Source: an uncultured Pedobacter sp.
Lineage (GTDB): Bacteria; Bacteroidota; Bacteroidia; Sphingobacteriales; Sphingobacteriaceae
DNA length: 29,392 bases
Assembly: GCF_946479715.1 (NCBI RefSeq)
Contig: NZ_CAMLHF010000049.1
Span: 1-29,392, forward strand
Direction: 5' to 3'
Positions within the stretch are counted from its first letter, which is position 1; every line of letters begins with the position of its first letter. Below the pieces are notes generated by a model. That model was not told the origin of the DNA. It was given only the letters and a program-made list of their open reading frames with translations, and made no database searches. Below, piece by piece: positions 16,204-24,900 of the stretch. The position numbers were made by a program, and so were the translations under genes.

Positions 16204-17172
16204 TTAGTTATTCTTTAACCCTTCGCAAACTTCTTCAATGCTTTGCTTTAGTGGTTTAAATTGTATTCCGATTGTATGCTTTATTTTTTCGTTACTATAT
16301 AAGCTTTCATTTAAGCTGCTTCTTGCTGCGTCGCTTGTTAATGCTGCGGGCTTTCCTGTAAACAGAGATGCAAGTTTTGCTGCTCTCCATGCAATGCCCA
16401 GCATCCATGGTTTTGCTTCCTTGGCAGGTGCTTTTACCTTAAAGCCCTGTGCAATTTCTCCAAAAAACTGTTGGTAATGATAGTTTTCTGAGGATATGGT
16501 ATAACGCTCGCCACTTTCTTTGCTGTTCATTAAAGCAATCATGCTTTTTGCCACATCATAAACATCCACAATTCCTGTTGCACCCCTGGTATAATAAGAA
16601 AGGCCATCTTTTACCAGTTTAAATATTGCACCACTACCTTCAAAACCTGCTCCGGCACCAATAATTACCGATGGATTTACAATTACCGCATCTAATCCCT
16701 CGGCTATTCCGCGCCAAACCTCCATTTCACCTTCGTATTTAGAAATAGCGTATGAGTGTGCTTTTGGATCATATTCCCAGAAATCTTTTTCGGTAATCAG
16801 TTCGTCTTTTTTTGCATTTCCTAAAGCGGCAACAGAACTCACATGAACCAGTCTTACATTATTTTCTGCACAAAGGTTAACAATGTTGCTGGTGCCTTCA
16901 ATATTAACCCTTAGCAATTGGGCTTTATCTTTCGGATTAAAAGATACCAATGCTGCACAGTGGTAAACCTGATCAACACCTTCAAAGGCATCCCCAAGCG
17001 AAGAAATGTCATTTATGTCCGCAACAAACCACTCAATATCAGCGTTGTTGGTTATTGATTGGGGTATAACAGAGTGCTCGCGTTTTAATGCTTTTACCTT
17101 TACACCCGACTCAGTTAATTGATTTATTAATTCTGCTCCTAAAAATCCAGTGGCGCCGGTAACTAATATCAT
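16204..17172 (-). CDS. NAD-dependent epimerase/dehydratase family protein (extended SDR)
   Basis: An extended short-chain dehydrogenase of 322 residues. It opens with the nucleotide-binding motif MILVTGATGFLGAELINQL (TGxxGxxG), and has the active-site YxxxK as YAISK and a downstream NPSVIIGAG segment. It resembles dihydroflavonol-reductase-like SDRs, but the substrate cannot be named. The frame continues upstream to an ATG at 17235, yet I choose the ATG at 17172: it starts exactly at the Rossmann strand, an exact -7 element (17209-17216) lies between the two candidates, and the longer start would leave only 12 bp to the divergent gene. The stop is 1 bp from the SerB-fusion start, so it heads the operon SDR, SerB fusion, tryptophan dioxygenase. 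Confidence 0.88.
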   Translation of the reverse strand: MILVTGATGFLGAELINQLTESGVKVKALKREHSVIPQSITNNADIEWFVADINDISSLGDAFEGVDQVYHCAALVSFNPKDKAQLLRVNIEGTSNIVNLCAENNVRLVHVSSVAALGNAKKDELITEKDFWEYDPKAHSYAISKYEGEMEVWRGIAEGLDAVIVNPSVIIGAGAGFEGSGAIFKLVKDGLSYYTRGATGIVDVYDVAKSMIALMNSKESGERYTISSENYHYQQFFGEIAQGFKVKAPAKEAKPWMLGIAWRAAKLASLFTGKPAALTSDAARSSLNESLYSNEKIKHTIGIQFKPLKQSIEEVCEGLKNN

Positions 17173-17208
17173 TTCATTTTTTTTAGGATGTTCATTAAAA
17201 TATGCTCT

Positions 17209-17216
17209 CAAAAATA
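17209..17216 (-). promoter_or_regulatory. -7 promoter element for the SDR-SerB-dioxygenase operon
   Basis: The minus strand reads TATTTTTG, an exact TAnnTTTG, about 37 bp before the SDR start at 17172. A near match for the opposite direction (GATATTTG, 17217-17224) lies directly beside it, giving back-to-back divergent promoters. Confidence 0.45.
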
Positions 17217-17224
17217 GATATTTG
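17217..17224 (+). promoter_or_regulatory. Probable -7 element for the ureohydrolase-like gene
   Basis: GATATTTG differs from TAnnTTTG at one base and lies 24 bp before the ATG at 17248, a normal distance. It abuts the divergent -7 element. Confidence 0.3.
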
Positions 17225-17247
17225 ATGGCATACATTTATAGTACTAT

Positions 17248-18429
17248 ATGTCTTTATCCGATTTTTTTTCACCTTTAAGTCCAGACAAATTCTCACCAAA
17301 AGCGGGATTTTATACCAGCCAGCTAGGTTTGAAGGCTACTTTTTACACAGATAAATTTCCTGACCTTGAAGAAAATGAATACGATATTGCCATTTTTGGA
17401 GTACAAGATGATCGCGCTTCTGTAAATAATGAGGGCTGCGGTCTTGCGCCCGACTACTTTCGTGCCCAGTTTTATAGCTTAAATGAGGGTGCTTACACCA
17501 GCAAAATTATAGATCTGGGAAATATAAAAGCCGGAGCTTCAATTTCTGATACCTACGTAGCATTAAAAATGGTAGTGTCTGAATTGATTAAGCTAAACAT
17601 TGTACCTATAATTATTGGTGGCGGACAAGACCTTACTTATGCACAATACCTGGCTTACGAAAGCCTGGAGCAAAAAGTAGATCTGGTTGTGGTAGACAGC
17701 AAATTTGACCTTGATGAAGAAGATCAGGAAGGACTTGCCGCTAAATCAGACACCTATTTAAACAAGATATTACTTCACCAGCCAAATTACCTTTTCAATT
17801 TTAGTAATATCGGTTACCAAACTTATTACGTGAATCAGGAAAGCCTAAAGGTAATGAGCAAGCTGTATTTTGATGTACATCGCTTAGGTGAATTTGCGGA
17901 TGATATCAGTTTAACTGAACCAATAGTTCGCAATGCGAATATGCTCAGTTTCGATATTGGTGCAATTCGCTCATCGGATGCTGCCGCAAATGCAAACGCA
18001 GGGCCAAATGGCTTTTATGGGGAGCAAGCGTGCCGCATTGCCAGATATGCAGGGATGAGTGATAAGCTTACTTCTATCGGTTTCTATGAATTTAATCCGG
18101 CCTTCGATACCAACGGACAAACAGCCATGCTGCTCGCTCAAATGGTTTGGTATTTTGTAGATGGTTATTACAACCGTAAAAAGGATTTTCCGCTTACTCC
18201 AAAATCTCAATACCTTATTTACAGGGCCAGTTTAAATGACGGAACAGGAGAGATGTTGTTTGTTAAAAGTAAAAAATCAGATAGGTGGTGGATGCAGGTC
18301 CCTTATCCGACAGGGATCTCAAAAAATGAGCGATTTCACTTAGTACCATGTCGTTACGACGATTATACCACTGCTGTGAATGGCGAAATGCCTGATCTAT
18401 GGTGGCGCACATTCCAGAAACTATTATAA
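17248..18429 (+). CDS. Arginase/formimidoylglutamase-fold protein with degenerate metal site
   Basis: A 393-residue member of the ureohydrolase (arginase, agmatinase, formimidoylglutamase) superfamily. The three metal-binding motifs can be placed, but key ligands are changed: GGGHD is GGGQD (Gln127 for His), DAHxD is DSKFD (Asp150 and Asp154 kept, Lys152 for the middle His), and SxDxD is SFDIG (Asp236 kept, Gly238 for Asp). Three of six usual manganese ligands are therefore absent, so classical hydrolase activity is doubtful. The C-terminal ~70 residues form an extension rich in aromatics (DRWWMQVPYP, DLWWRTFQKLL). Annotation pipelines would probably call it formimidoylglutamase; no histidine-degradation genes are nearby. 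It is divergent from the SDR operon with a short shared promoter region. Confidence 0.82.
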   Translation: MSLSDFFSPLSPDKFSPKAGFYTSQLGLKATFYTDKFPDLEENEYDIAIFGVQDDRASVNNEGCGLAPDYFRAQFYSLNEGAYTSKIIDLGNIKAGASISDTYVALKMVVSELIKLNIVPIIIGGGQDLTYAQYLAYESLEQKVDLVVVDSKFDLDEEDQEGLAAKSDTYLNKILLHQPNYLFNFSNIGYQTYYVNQESLKVMSKLYFDVHRLGEFADDISLTEPIVRNANMLSFDIGAIRSSDAAANANAGPNGFYGEQACRIARYAGMSDKLTSIGFYEFNPAFDTNGQTAMLLAQMVWYFVDGYYNRKKDFPLTPKSQYLIYRASLNDGTGEMLFVKSKKSDRWWMQVPYPTGISKNERFHLVPCRYDDYTTAVNGEMPDLWWRTFQKLL

Positions 18430-18467
18430 TTTTACATTTTTTATTACGTTATGTAGGGGCTTGAATT

Positions 18468-18475
18468 TATATTTG
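18468..18475 (+). promoter_or_regulatory. -7 promoter element for the TlpA-like gene
   Basis: TATATTTG matches TAnnTTTG exactly and lies 63 bp before the ATG at 18538. No good -33 element is seen. Confidence 0.45.
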
Positions 18476-18537
18476 AGTGCAGGCATACTATTATATAATA
18501 AATTGTACCAGTGCTTGTTAAAATTAAAGAACACAAT

Positions 18538-19689
18538 ATGAGAAAATTATTAATTGCTGCTGTTTGTTTATTACCTGTTGCAGCTATGGCGCAAGGGAAA
18601 TTTACATTGCAGGCTAAAGTTGGGAACCTAAATGCCCCAGCCAAAGCATTTTTATATTATAAAACCGGAAGTAACCAGGTTGCGGATTCGGCAGTTATTA
18701 CCGGAGGTAAGTTTTCGTTTACGGGCCCTTTAACCGGAATAACACAAGCAGCAATTAGAGTTGTTCACGATGATAAAGCTCCTGCTCCAACAGATCCGGC
18801 ATCTGTTGATTTATTTAGATTTTACCTGGAGCCAAAAACTGTCGTGGTTAATTCGGCTACCGATTCTGTGAAACATGCAGTAATAAAAGGCTCAGCAGTG
18901 AATGATGATGATGCTAAATATAAAGCCATAACAAAATCTGTTATGGATAAAAATGCAGTATTAGAGGCCGAGTACAAAAGCAAAACGGATGCAGAGCGTA
19001 AGGATGAGAACTATATAAAAACTGTGCAGGCACGTAGCGAAGCACTTCAAAAAGAATTTATAGATATTAATAAACAGTTTTATTTAGCTAACCGTGATTC
19101 TTATGTTGCTTTGGTGGCATTTGCGGGTACAATAGGACCTGATGCTAATCCAACTATTGTGGAACCTGATTTTAATAAATTTTCTGCCGAAGTTAAAGCT
19201 ACTGATCTTGGTAAAAGCATAGCTGAGATGTTATCATCATTAAAGAAAAATAATGTTGGTTCGTTGGCAATGGATTTTACTCAAAATGATGTAAACGATA
19301 AGCCTGTTAAATTATCTGATTTTAAAGGAAAATATGTATTGCTTGATTTTTGGGCTTCATGGTGTGGACCTTGCAGAGGCGAAAATCCGAACGTAGTTAA
19401 GGCATATAATACTTATAAAGACAAAAACTTTACTGTTCTTGGTGTTTCTTTGGATAAACCTGGTCAAAAAGAAGCCTGGTTACAAGCCATTAAAGATGAC
19501 GGCTTAACATGGACTCACGTATCAGACTTAAAGTTTTGGGATAATGCCGTTGCCAAAATGTATGGTATTCGTGGTATTCCTGCAAATTACCTGATAGATC
19601 CAACCGGAAAAATCATTGCAAAAAATGTAAGAGGAGAAGAATTGCAAAGCAAACTTGCGGAAGTATTAGGCGCTCCAAAAAGTAAATAA
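18538..19689 (+). CDS. Secreted TlpA-like thiol-disulfide oxidoreductase (DUF4369 + thioredoxin)
   Basis: A 383-residue protein. The signal peptide is MRKLLIAAVCLLPVAAMAQG, followed by a beta-sandwich DUF4369-like domain (to about 120), a helical linker, and a C-terminal thioredoxin/AhpC-TSA domain (about 240-380) with the redox motif CGPC (Cys276, Cys279) in FWASWCGPC and the cis-proline in GIRGIPANYLID (Pro348). Such proteins reduce disulfides in the periplasm, for example during cytochrome c maturation or envelope repair; the partner is not evident. The frame extends back to a GTG at 18511, but the ATG at 18538 begins a perfect signal peptide. Monocistronic: own -7 element upstream, convergent purD downstream. 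Confidence 0.9.
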   Translation: MRKLLIAAVCLLPVAAMAQGKFTLQAKVGNLNAPAKAFLYYKTGSNQVADSAVITGGKFSFTGPLTGITQAAIRVVHDDKAPAPTDPASVDLFRFYLEPKTVVVNSATDSVKHAVIKGSAVNDDDAKYKAITKSVMDKNAVLEAEYKSKTDAERKDENYIKTVQARSEALQKEFIDINKQFYLANRDSYVALVAFAGTIGPDANPTIVEPDFNKFSAEVKATDLGKSIAEMLSSLKKNNVGSLAMDFTQNDVNDKPVKLSDFKGKYVLLDFWASWCGPCRGENPNVVKAYNTYKDKNFTVLGVSLDKPGQKEAWLQAIKDDGLTWTHVSDLKFWDNAVAKMYGIRGIPANYLIDPTGKIIAKNVRGEELQSKLAEVLGAPKSK

Positions 19690-19743
19690 AACCCGCTTAA
19701 TTGGTTGCCAATTTTGGGGAGAAATTTCTGTGAAAATTGGGGG

Positions 19744-19787
19744 TTTATACAATGTTTATACAATCGTTATACAATCATTACGCATTG
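19744..19787. repeat. Array of four 11-bp tandem units
   Basis: The plus strand divides into TTTATACAATG, TTTATACAATC, GTTATACAATC and ATTACGCATTG. TTATACAAT recurs at exactly 11-bp intervals (19745, 19756, 19767). On the minus strand the core is TTGTATA, close to the CTGTATA core of the array upstream of the phytase operon. It stands in a convergent region with no obvious promoter role. Confidence 0.85.
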
Positions 19788-19835
19788 CAAGTACGATTGT
19801 GAATTGTTTAAAGAATGGGTAATGATTGTTTTCCC

Positions 19836-19928
19836 CGTCATCTCGACAATAGGAGAGATCCCTTGATCATAAATAGCTACACAGCAAATTGGTATAACCA
19901 AGAGATTTCTCCTATTGTCGAAATGACG
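19836..19928. repeat. Long inverted repeat, type 1 (copy B)
   Basis: Arms 19836-19865 and 19899-19928 (30 bp, four mismatches) with a 33-bp centre. Ends are CGTCATCTCGAC and GTCGAAATGACG. The arm sequence matches copies at 12637 and 27003, but the central part is longer and unrelated. Confidence 0.88.
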
Positions 19929-19970
19929 ACAACTTTAAGAATCTGACGAGCGTATAAAATAGAGCGTATA

Positions 19971-20015
19971 ATAAAAACGGGGTGTGTCATAAATCATGAC
20001 ACACCCCGTTTTTAT
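19971..20015 (-). terminator. Strong bidirectional terminator downstream of purD
   Basis: A 20-bp perfect stem (left arm 19971-19990 containing ACGGGGTGTGTCAT; right arm 19996-20015) with a 5-nt loop. The stem ends in runs of five A and five T, so it can act in both directions. It lies 27 bp from the purD stop codon. Confidence 0.88.
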
Positions 20016-20041
20016 ACCATACAAGGAAGATTCCTACTCCC

Positions 20042-21313
20042 TTATACTAAATCAAAACCAATATCTTCTCTAAAGTATTTGCCGTCAAAATAGATGCGGG
20101 CAGCATCAGCTGTTGCCGATTGTAACGCATCAAACTGGCTATCCTGTAAGCTGCTAACTGCAATAACACGACCACCGTTTGTTTTTACTACACCACCTTC
20201 AAGCGCTGTTCCGGCATGAAATACTAATGATTGACGTACATTATCAATACCTGTTATCGTTTTACCCTTTTCATATTCGCCAGGGTATCCGCCTGCAACA
20301 ATCATTACAGTTGCAGCATTTTTAGGACTGATATTTAATTTATATCCTTTTAATTTCTGTTTGGCCGTTGCAAGGAAAAGCTCTACCAGATCATTCTCGA
20401 TTCTTGGAACTACACTTTCCGTTTCCGGATCGCCCATACGGCAGTTGTATTCGATTACAAAAGGTTTTTCGTTTACTTTAATTAAGCCGAAGAAGATGAA
20501 ACCTGTGTAATTGATCTTATCTTTCTTTAAACCATTAACGGTTGGGATGATAATATCACGCTCAACCTCGTCTAAAAATGCTTTGCTGGCAAAAGGAACC
20601 GGAGATACGGAGCCCATACCACCAGTGTTTAAACCAGTGTCTGCTTGTCCGATACGCTTGTAGTCTTTTGCTTCAGGAAGTATCACATAGTTTTCGCCAT
20701 CTGTAAGTACAAATACCGAAAGCTCAATACCACTTAAAAACTCTTCAATTACTACTGTAGTTCCGGCGTCACCAAACTTGCCGCTAAGCATTAATTTTAA
20801 TTCTTCCTGTGCTTCTTCAGCGTTGTCTATAATTAAAACACCTTTTCCGGCTGCCAATCCATCGGCTTTTAATACCACCGGAAGGGGATGAGATTGCAGG
20901 TAAGTTAAACCTTCTTCTAAAGTTTTATCGGTAAAAGAACGTGAGCTTGCCGTAGGAATACCATGGCGAGCCATAAATTGTTTAGAAAAATCTTTGCTTC
21001 CTTCTAAAATTGCGCCTTCTTTTTTTGGTCCGATAACCGGGATTTTCGATAAACTTTCATCCTCAGCAAAAAAATCATGAATACCATTTACAAGAGGTTC
21101 TTCGGGGCCAACTACCACCAGTTCTATGTTTTCTTTAAGAACTAATGCTTTTACGGCTTCAAAATTATTGATGTTAAGGTTTATGTTTTTTCCATAAGCT
21201 CCTGTACCACCATTACCAGGTGCAATAAATAATTGAGAGCAAAGAGGAGACTGGCTCATTTTCCAGGCAAAGGCACTTTCTCTTCCTCCTGATCCTAATA
21301 GTAAGATATTCAT
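20042..21313 (-). CDS. purD: Phosphoribosylamine-glycine ligase (GAR synthetase)
   Basis: A 423-residue ATP-grasp enzyme catalysing the second step of purine synthesis: phosphoribosylamine plus glycine plus ATP gives glycinamide ribonucleotide. Landmarks are the N-terminal loop GSGGRESAFAWKM (the usual GGREHA with His replaced by Ser), the GNGGT segment, VVGPEEPLVNGI, LKADGLAAGKGV, the NTGGMGSVSP motif, and EYNCRMGDPETE, a metal-binding signature of the family. Length is normal. The promoter has a -7 element at 21347-21354 and a TGTG near match to TTTG 18 bp further upstream. It is transcribed alone and ends at a strong terminator. The His-to-Ser change in the first motif is the only unusual point. 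Confidence 0.97.
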   Translation of the reverse strand: MNILLLGSGGRESAFAWKMSQSPLCSQLFIAPGNGGTGAYGKNINLNINNFEAVKALVLKENIELVVVGPEEPLVNGIHDFFAEDESLSKIPVIGPKKEGAILEGSKDFSKQFMARHGIPTASSRSFTDKTLEEGLTYLQSHPLPVVLKADGLAAGKGVLIIDNAEEAQEELKLMLSGKFGDAGTTVVIEEFLSGIELSVFVLTDGENYVILPEAKDYKRIGQADTGLNTGGMGSVSPVPFASKAFLDEVERDIIIPTVNGLKKDKINYTGFIFFGLIKVNEKPFVIEYNCRMGDPETESVVPRIENDLVELFLATAKQKLKGYKLNISPKNAATVMIVAGGYPGEYEKGKTITGIDNVRQSLVFHAGTALEGGVVKTNGGRVIAVSSLQDSQFDALQSATADAARIYFDGKYFREDIGFDLV

Positions 21314-21346
21314 CTATATATGATTTAATTGTTGGGTCTGTGTGGG

Positions 21347-21376
21347 CAAATATACCGCTTTAGCTAAATTATCACA
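21347..21376 (-). promoter_or_regulatory. Promoter of purD (-7 and weak -33)
   Basis: The minus strand has TATATTTG (21354-21347), an exact TAnnTTTG, with TGTG (21376-21373, one mismatch to TTTG) separated by 18 bp. The -7 element lies 34 bp before the ATG. Confidence 0.5.
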
Positions 21377-21455
21377 GGCTAAGTTTAAATTAGGCATAAA
21401 ATATGCTTAGAAAAGGTTGTTTGTCAATAGATTTCGGTTTGTAAAAGATTAAAAT

Positions 21456-21463
21456 TAGATTTG
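21456..21463 (+). promoter_or_regulatory. -7 element just before the small ORF at 21472
   Basis: TAGATTTG matches TAnnTTTG exactly, only 8 bp before the ATG. If used, the transcript would start nearly at the start codon. No TTTG at the correct distance. Confidence 0.3.
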
Positions 21464-21471
21464 CCGCCAAC

Positions 21472-21774
21472 ATGAGACATATTGTTACTTTATCACTTGT
21501 ATTTTTTAGTCTTACCCATTTGGCCAAAGCCGAGCGGGTTGAGGGGCTAAGACTTATAACAGAAAAGTACTGCAATAAGCAGCAGGTGAACACAGAGCAG
21601 GCAACTGCTCGCTCAAGTCAGCCTGACGATTCGAGGTATCCTTTTTTCTTATCTTATAGTGCTTTAACTACTATAGGAGTACTTCCTGAAACACATATCA
21701 TCAAATATAGGGCTCATAATCAAAGCATCTCAAACCTTGCCATAAGAGAGCAGCCCAAGAATAACAGTCCGTAA
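21472..21774 (+). CDS. Small putative secreted protein, unknown
   Basis: A 100-residue frame that I do not recognise. The first ~20 residues (MRHIVTLSLVFFSLTHLAKA) look like a signal peptide with an AxA-like cleavage site. The remainder is polar, has one cysteine, and no repeat or motif. Support is modest: ATG start, signal peptide, a -7 element 8 bp upstream, and no competing gene. A 67-residue frame on the other strand (21593-21390) overlaps its 5' part but has no support. It lies between divergent purD and a type 2 inverted repeat that precedes secA. It may be a lineage-specific gene or a chance frame. Confidence 0.4.
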   Translation: MRHIVTLSLVFFSLTHLAKAERVEGLRLITEKYCNKQQVNTEQATARSSQPDDSRYPFFLSYSALTTIGVLPETHIIKYRAHNQSISNLAIREQPKNNSP

Positions 21775-21787
21775 TTTTAATATTCAT

Positions 21788-21869
21788 CGTCATCCTGAAT
21801 TTATTTCAGGATCTGGCACGTACCTCAATTCCTGCTAAACCGGGATCCTGAAATAAATTCAGGATGACG
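21788..21869. repeat. Long inverted repeat, type 2
   Basis: Perfect 26-bp arms (21788-21813 and 21844-21869), 30-bp centre. Outer ends are CGTCATCCTGAA and TTCAGGATGACG. Each arm is itself partly palindromic (CCTGAA...TTCAGG), so single arms can also fold. It shares the terminal CGTCATC/GATGACG with the type 1 repeats but not the inner sequence. It lies 116 bp before secA. Confidence 0.92.
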
Positions 21870-21985
21870 TAAAGCGAAAACATTGAGCGCACTGACAACT
21901 GACATTCTGGCTTACAGCCCGGTAATGGCTTGGTTGTTGTAATTTTATCAGTTTTAATAATAGTAATAAACAAACACAAGTATAC

Positions 21986-24900
21986 ATGTTAGGATTTTTA
22001 GCCAAGGTTTTTGGAAGCAAATCAGAAAGAGATATTAAGGCATTACAGCCTATAGTAATCAAAATAAACGAAGAGTACGCAAAACTATCTGCACTAAGCA
22101 ATGATGAGCTGCGTAATAAAACAGTTTATTTTAAAGATGTTATCGCTAAAGCGTTAGCAGAAATAGACGGAAAAATAAGCGGTTTAAAAACCGATGCCGA
22201 GAGTCAGGAATTGTCGTTACCTGAGAAAACAGCTATATACGATCAGATTGATGCCTTAATCAAAGATCGTGATAAAGAATTAGAAGTAGTATTGACGGAA
22301 ATTTTGCCTGCTGCATTTGCGGTGGTAAAAGAAACTTCGAGACGTTTCTCTGAAAATGAGCAACTGGAAGTTACAGCTACTCAGTTTGACCGCGACTATG
22401 CTGCGCGCAAAAAGAATGTAACCATACAAGGTGATAAAGCACTTTGGGCTAATAAATGGGATGCTGCAGGTACCGAGGTAGTTTGGAACATGGTACATTA
22501 CGATGTTCAGCTGATTGGTGGTATGGTATTGCATAATGGTAAAATTGCAGAGATGGCTACAGGTGAGGGTAAAACCTTAGTAAGTACGCTGCCTGCTTAC
22601 CTGAATGCACTTGCCGGACAAGGTGTACACATTGTAACAGTGAATGATTACCTTGCACGACGTGACTCGGAGTGGAATGGTCCTTTGTTTGAGTTCCATG
22701 GTTTAAAGGTTGATTGTATCGATAAACATGAGCCAAACTCTCAGGAGCGCAGAGACGCATACCTTGCTGATATTACTTATGGTACCAACAATGAATTTGG
22801 TTTCGATTATTTGCGTGACAATATGTCGCAAACTCCTGACCAACTGGTACAACGCAAACTACATTTCGCAATGGTGGATGAGGTCGATTCAGTTTTAATT
22901 GATGATGCCCGTACTCCATTAATTATATCAGGACCTGTTCCTTTTGGTGATCAGCATGAATTTCATGAATTAAAACCACGTATTGAGCGTTTGGTTACAG
23001 CGCAGAAAGAATATGTTACCAAGGCTTTAAACGAGGCAAAAAAATTAATCAATGATGGTAAGACCGGTACCGAAGAGGGCGAGGGCGGTTTAGCACTTTT
23101 ACGTGCACACCGTGGTTTACCTAAAAATAAAGCATTGATCAAGTTTTTAAGTGAGGGTAGTGTAAAGCAAACCTTACTGAAAACTGAAAACCATTATATG
23201 GCAGATCAGTCTAAGAATATGCCTAAGGTAGATTCGGAACTGTTCTTCTATATTGATGAGAAAAACAATCAGGTTGAGCTAACCGAGAAAGGTATTGAGC
23301 TGATCACGAAATCTGGCGAAGACCACAATTTCTTTGTGTTACCTGATGTAGGTACTGAGATTGCTGATATCGAAAAATCATCATTAACAAGTGAAGAAAA
23401 AATAGCTCAGAAAGATGCTTTAATGCGCGACTACTCTATTAAGGCTGAGCGTATCCACTCTGTGAACCAGTTGTTGAAAGCATATACTTTATTTGAGATC
23501 GATGTTGAGTATATCATTGATGAAGGTAAAATTAAAATTGTAGATGAGCAGACTGGTCGTATTATGGATGGCCGTCGTTATTCAGATGGTTTACACCAGG
23601 CAATTGAAGCAAAAGAAAATGTAAAAGTTGAGGATGCTTCGCAAACTTATGCTACAGTTACCTTGCAAAACTTCTTCCGTATGTACCACAAACTTTGCGG
23701 TATGACGGGTACAGCTACTACAGAGGCTGGTGAGTTTTGGTCCATCTATAAATTGGATGTGGTAGAGATACCTACAAACAGAGTTATTTCAAGAAAAGAT
23801 CATCAGGATTATGTTTACCGTACTGTTCGTGAAAAATATAATGCAGTAGCAGAAGAGATTGTTAAATTAACTGAAGCTGGCCGCCCGGTATTGGTGGGTA
23901 CAACTTCGGTTGAGATTTCGGAATTGCTTAGCCGTATGTTGAAACTGAGAGGTATTAAACATAATGTACTGAATGCGAAGATGCACCAGAGAGAGGCTGA
24001 TATTGTTGCTGAAGCAGGACAACCTGGTCAGGTAACAATTGCAACTAACATGGCTGGTCGTGGTACGGATATTAAATTAGGCCCAGGCGTTAAGGATGCT
24101 GGCGGTTTGGCAATTGTTGGTACTGAGCGTCATGAGTCTCGTCGTGTAGACAGGCAGTTACGCGGTCGTGCAGGTCGTCAGGGAGATCCGGGTTCATCTC
24201 AGTTCTTCGTATCATTAGAGGATAACTTAATGAGGTTATTTGGTTCTGAAAGAATCTCTAACATCATGGTAAGAATGGGTATTGAGGATGGTGAGGTAAT
24301 TCAGCATTCAATGATTACCAAGTCTATTGAGCGTGCACAGAAAAAAGTAGAAGAAAATAACTTTGGTATTCGTAAGCGTTTGCTTGAATATGATGATGTT
24401 ATGAACTCTCAGCGTTCTGTTATTTATGCTAAACGTAAAAATGCTTTGTTTGGTGAGCGTCTAGATGTTGACATGAGCAATATGGTATTCGATGTTGCTG
24501 AAGATATTGTAACTGAATACAAAGAAGAAGGAAATTACGAAGGCTTTAAGCTTGAAGTAATTAAAAACTTCTCTGCAGATACAGCTATTGATGAAGCTGA
24601 GTTCAGCTCAAAAGGGGTTCATCACTTAACCGATAAACTATTTGAGGAAGTAACTACTTTTTATGCAAGGAAATCTGATGCAATTATTGCTCAGGCTATG
24701 CCGGTATTAACTCAGGTATATCAGGAGCGTGGTGAGCAGATAGAACAAATTGTTGTTCCTTTTACTGATGGTATACGTAGTGTACAGGTTCCGGTAGGTT
24801 TGAAAAAGGCAATTGATAATGGCGGTCGTGAGGTTACCAGATCTTTTGAGAAAACAATTGTACTTGCACTTATTGATGAGTCGTGGAAAGAGCATTTACG

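Larger units (their letters stand above)
19690..20041. other. 352-bp intergenic region between convergent genes
   Basis: It contains, in order, a weak 8-bp stem CCAATTTT/AAAATTGG (19708-19740), the 11-bp repeat array (19744-19787), a type 1 inverted repeat (19836-19928) and the purD terminator (19971-20015). I see no coding frame or RNA gene. Confidence 0.8.

Noticed and set aside
17173..17235. 21-residue N-terminal extension of the SDR protein
   Set aside because: It lies across the probable -7 element and would run to within 12 bp of the divergent gene; the Rossmann motif begins at the internal Met.
18511..18537. Nine-residue N-terminal extension (GTG start) of the TlpA-like protein
   Set aside because: It would place charged residues before a perfect signal peptide; the ATG at 18538 is the better start.
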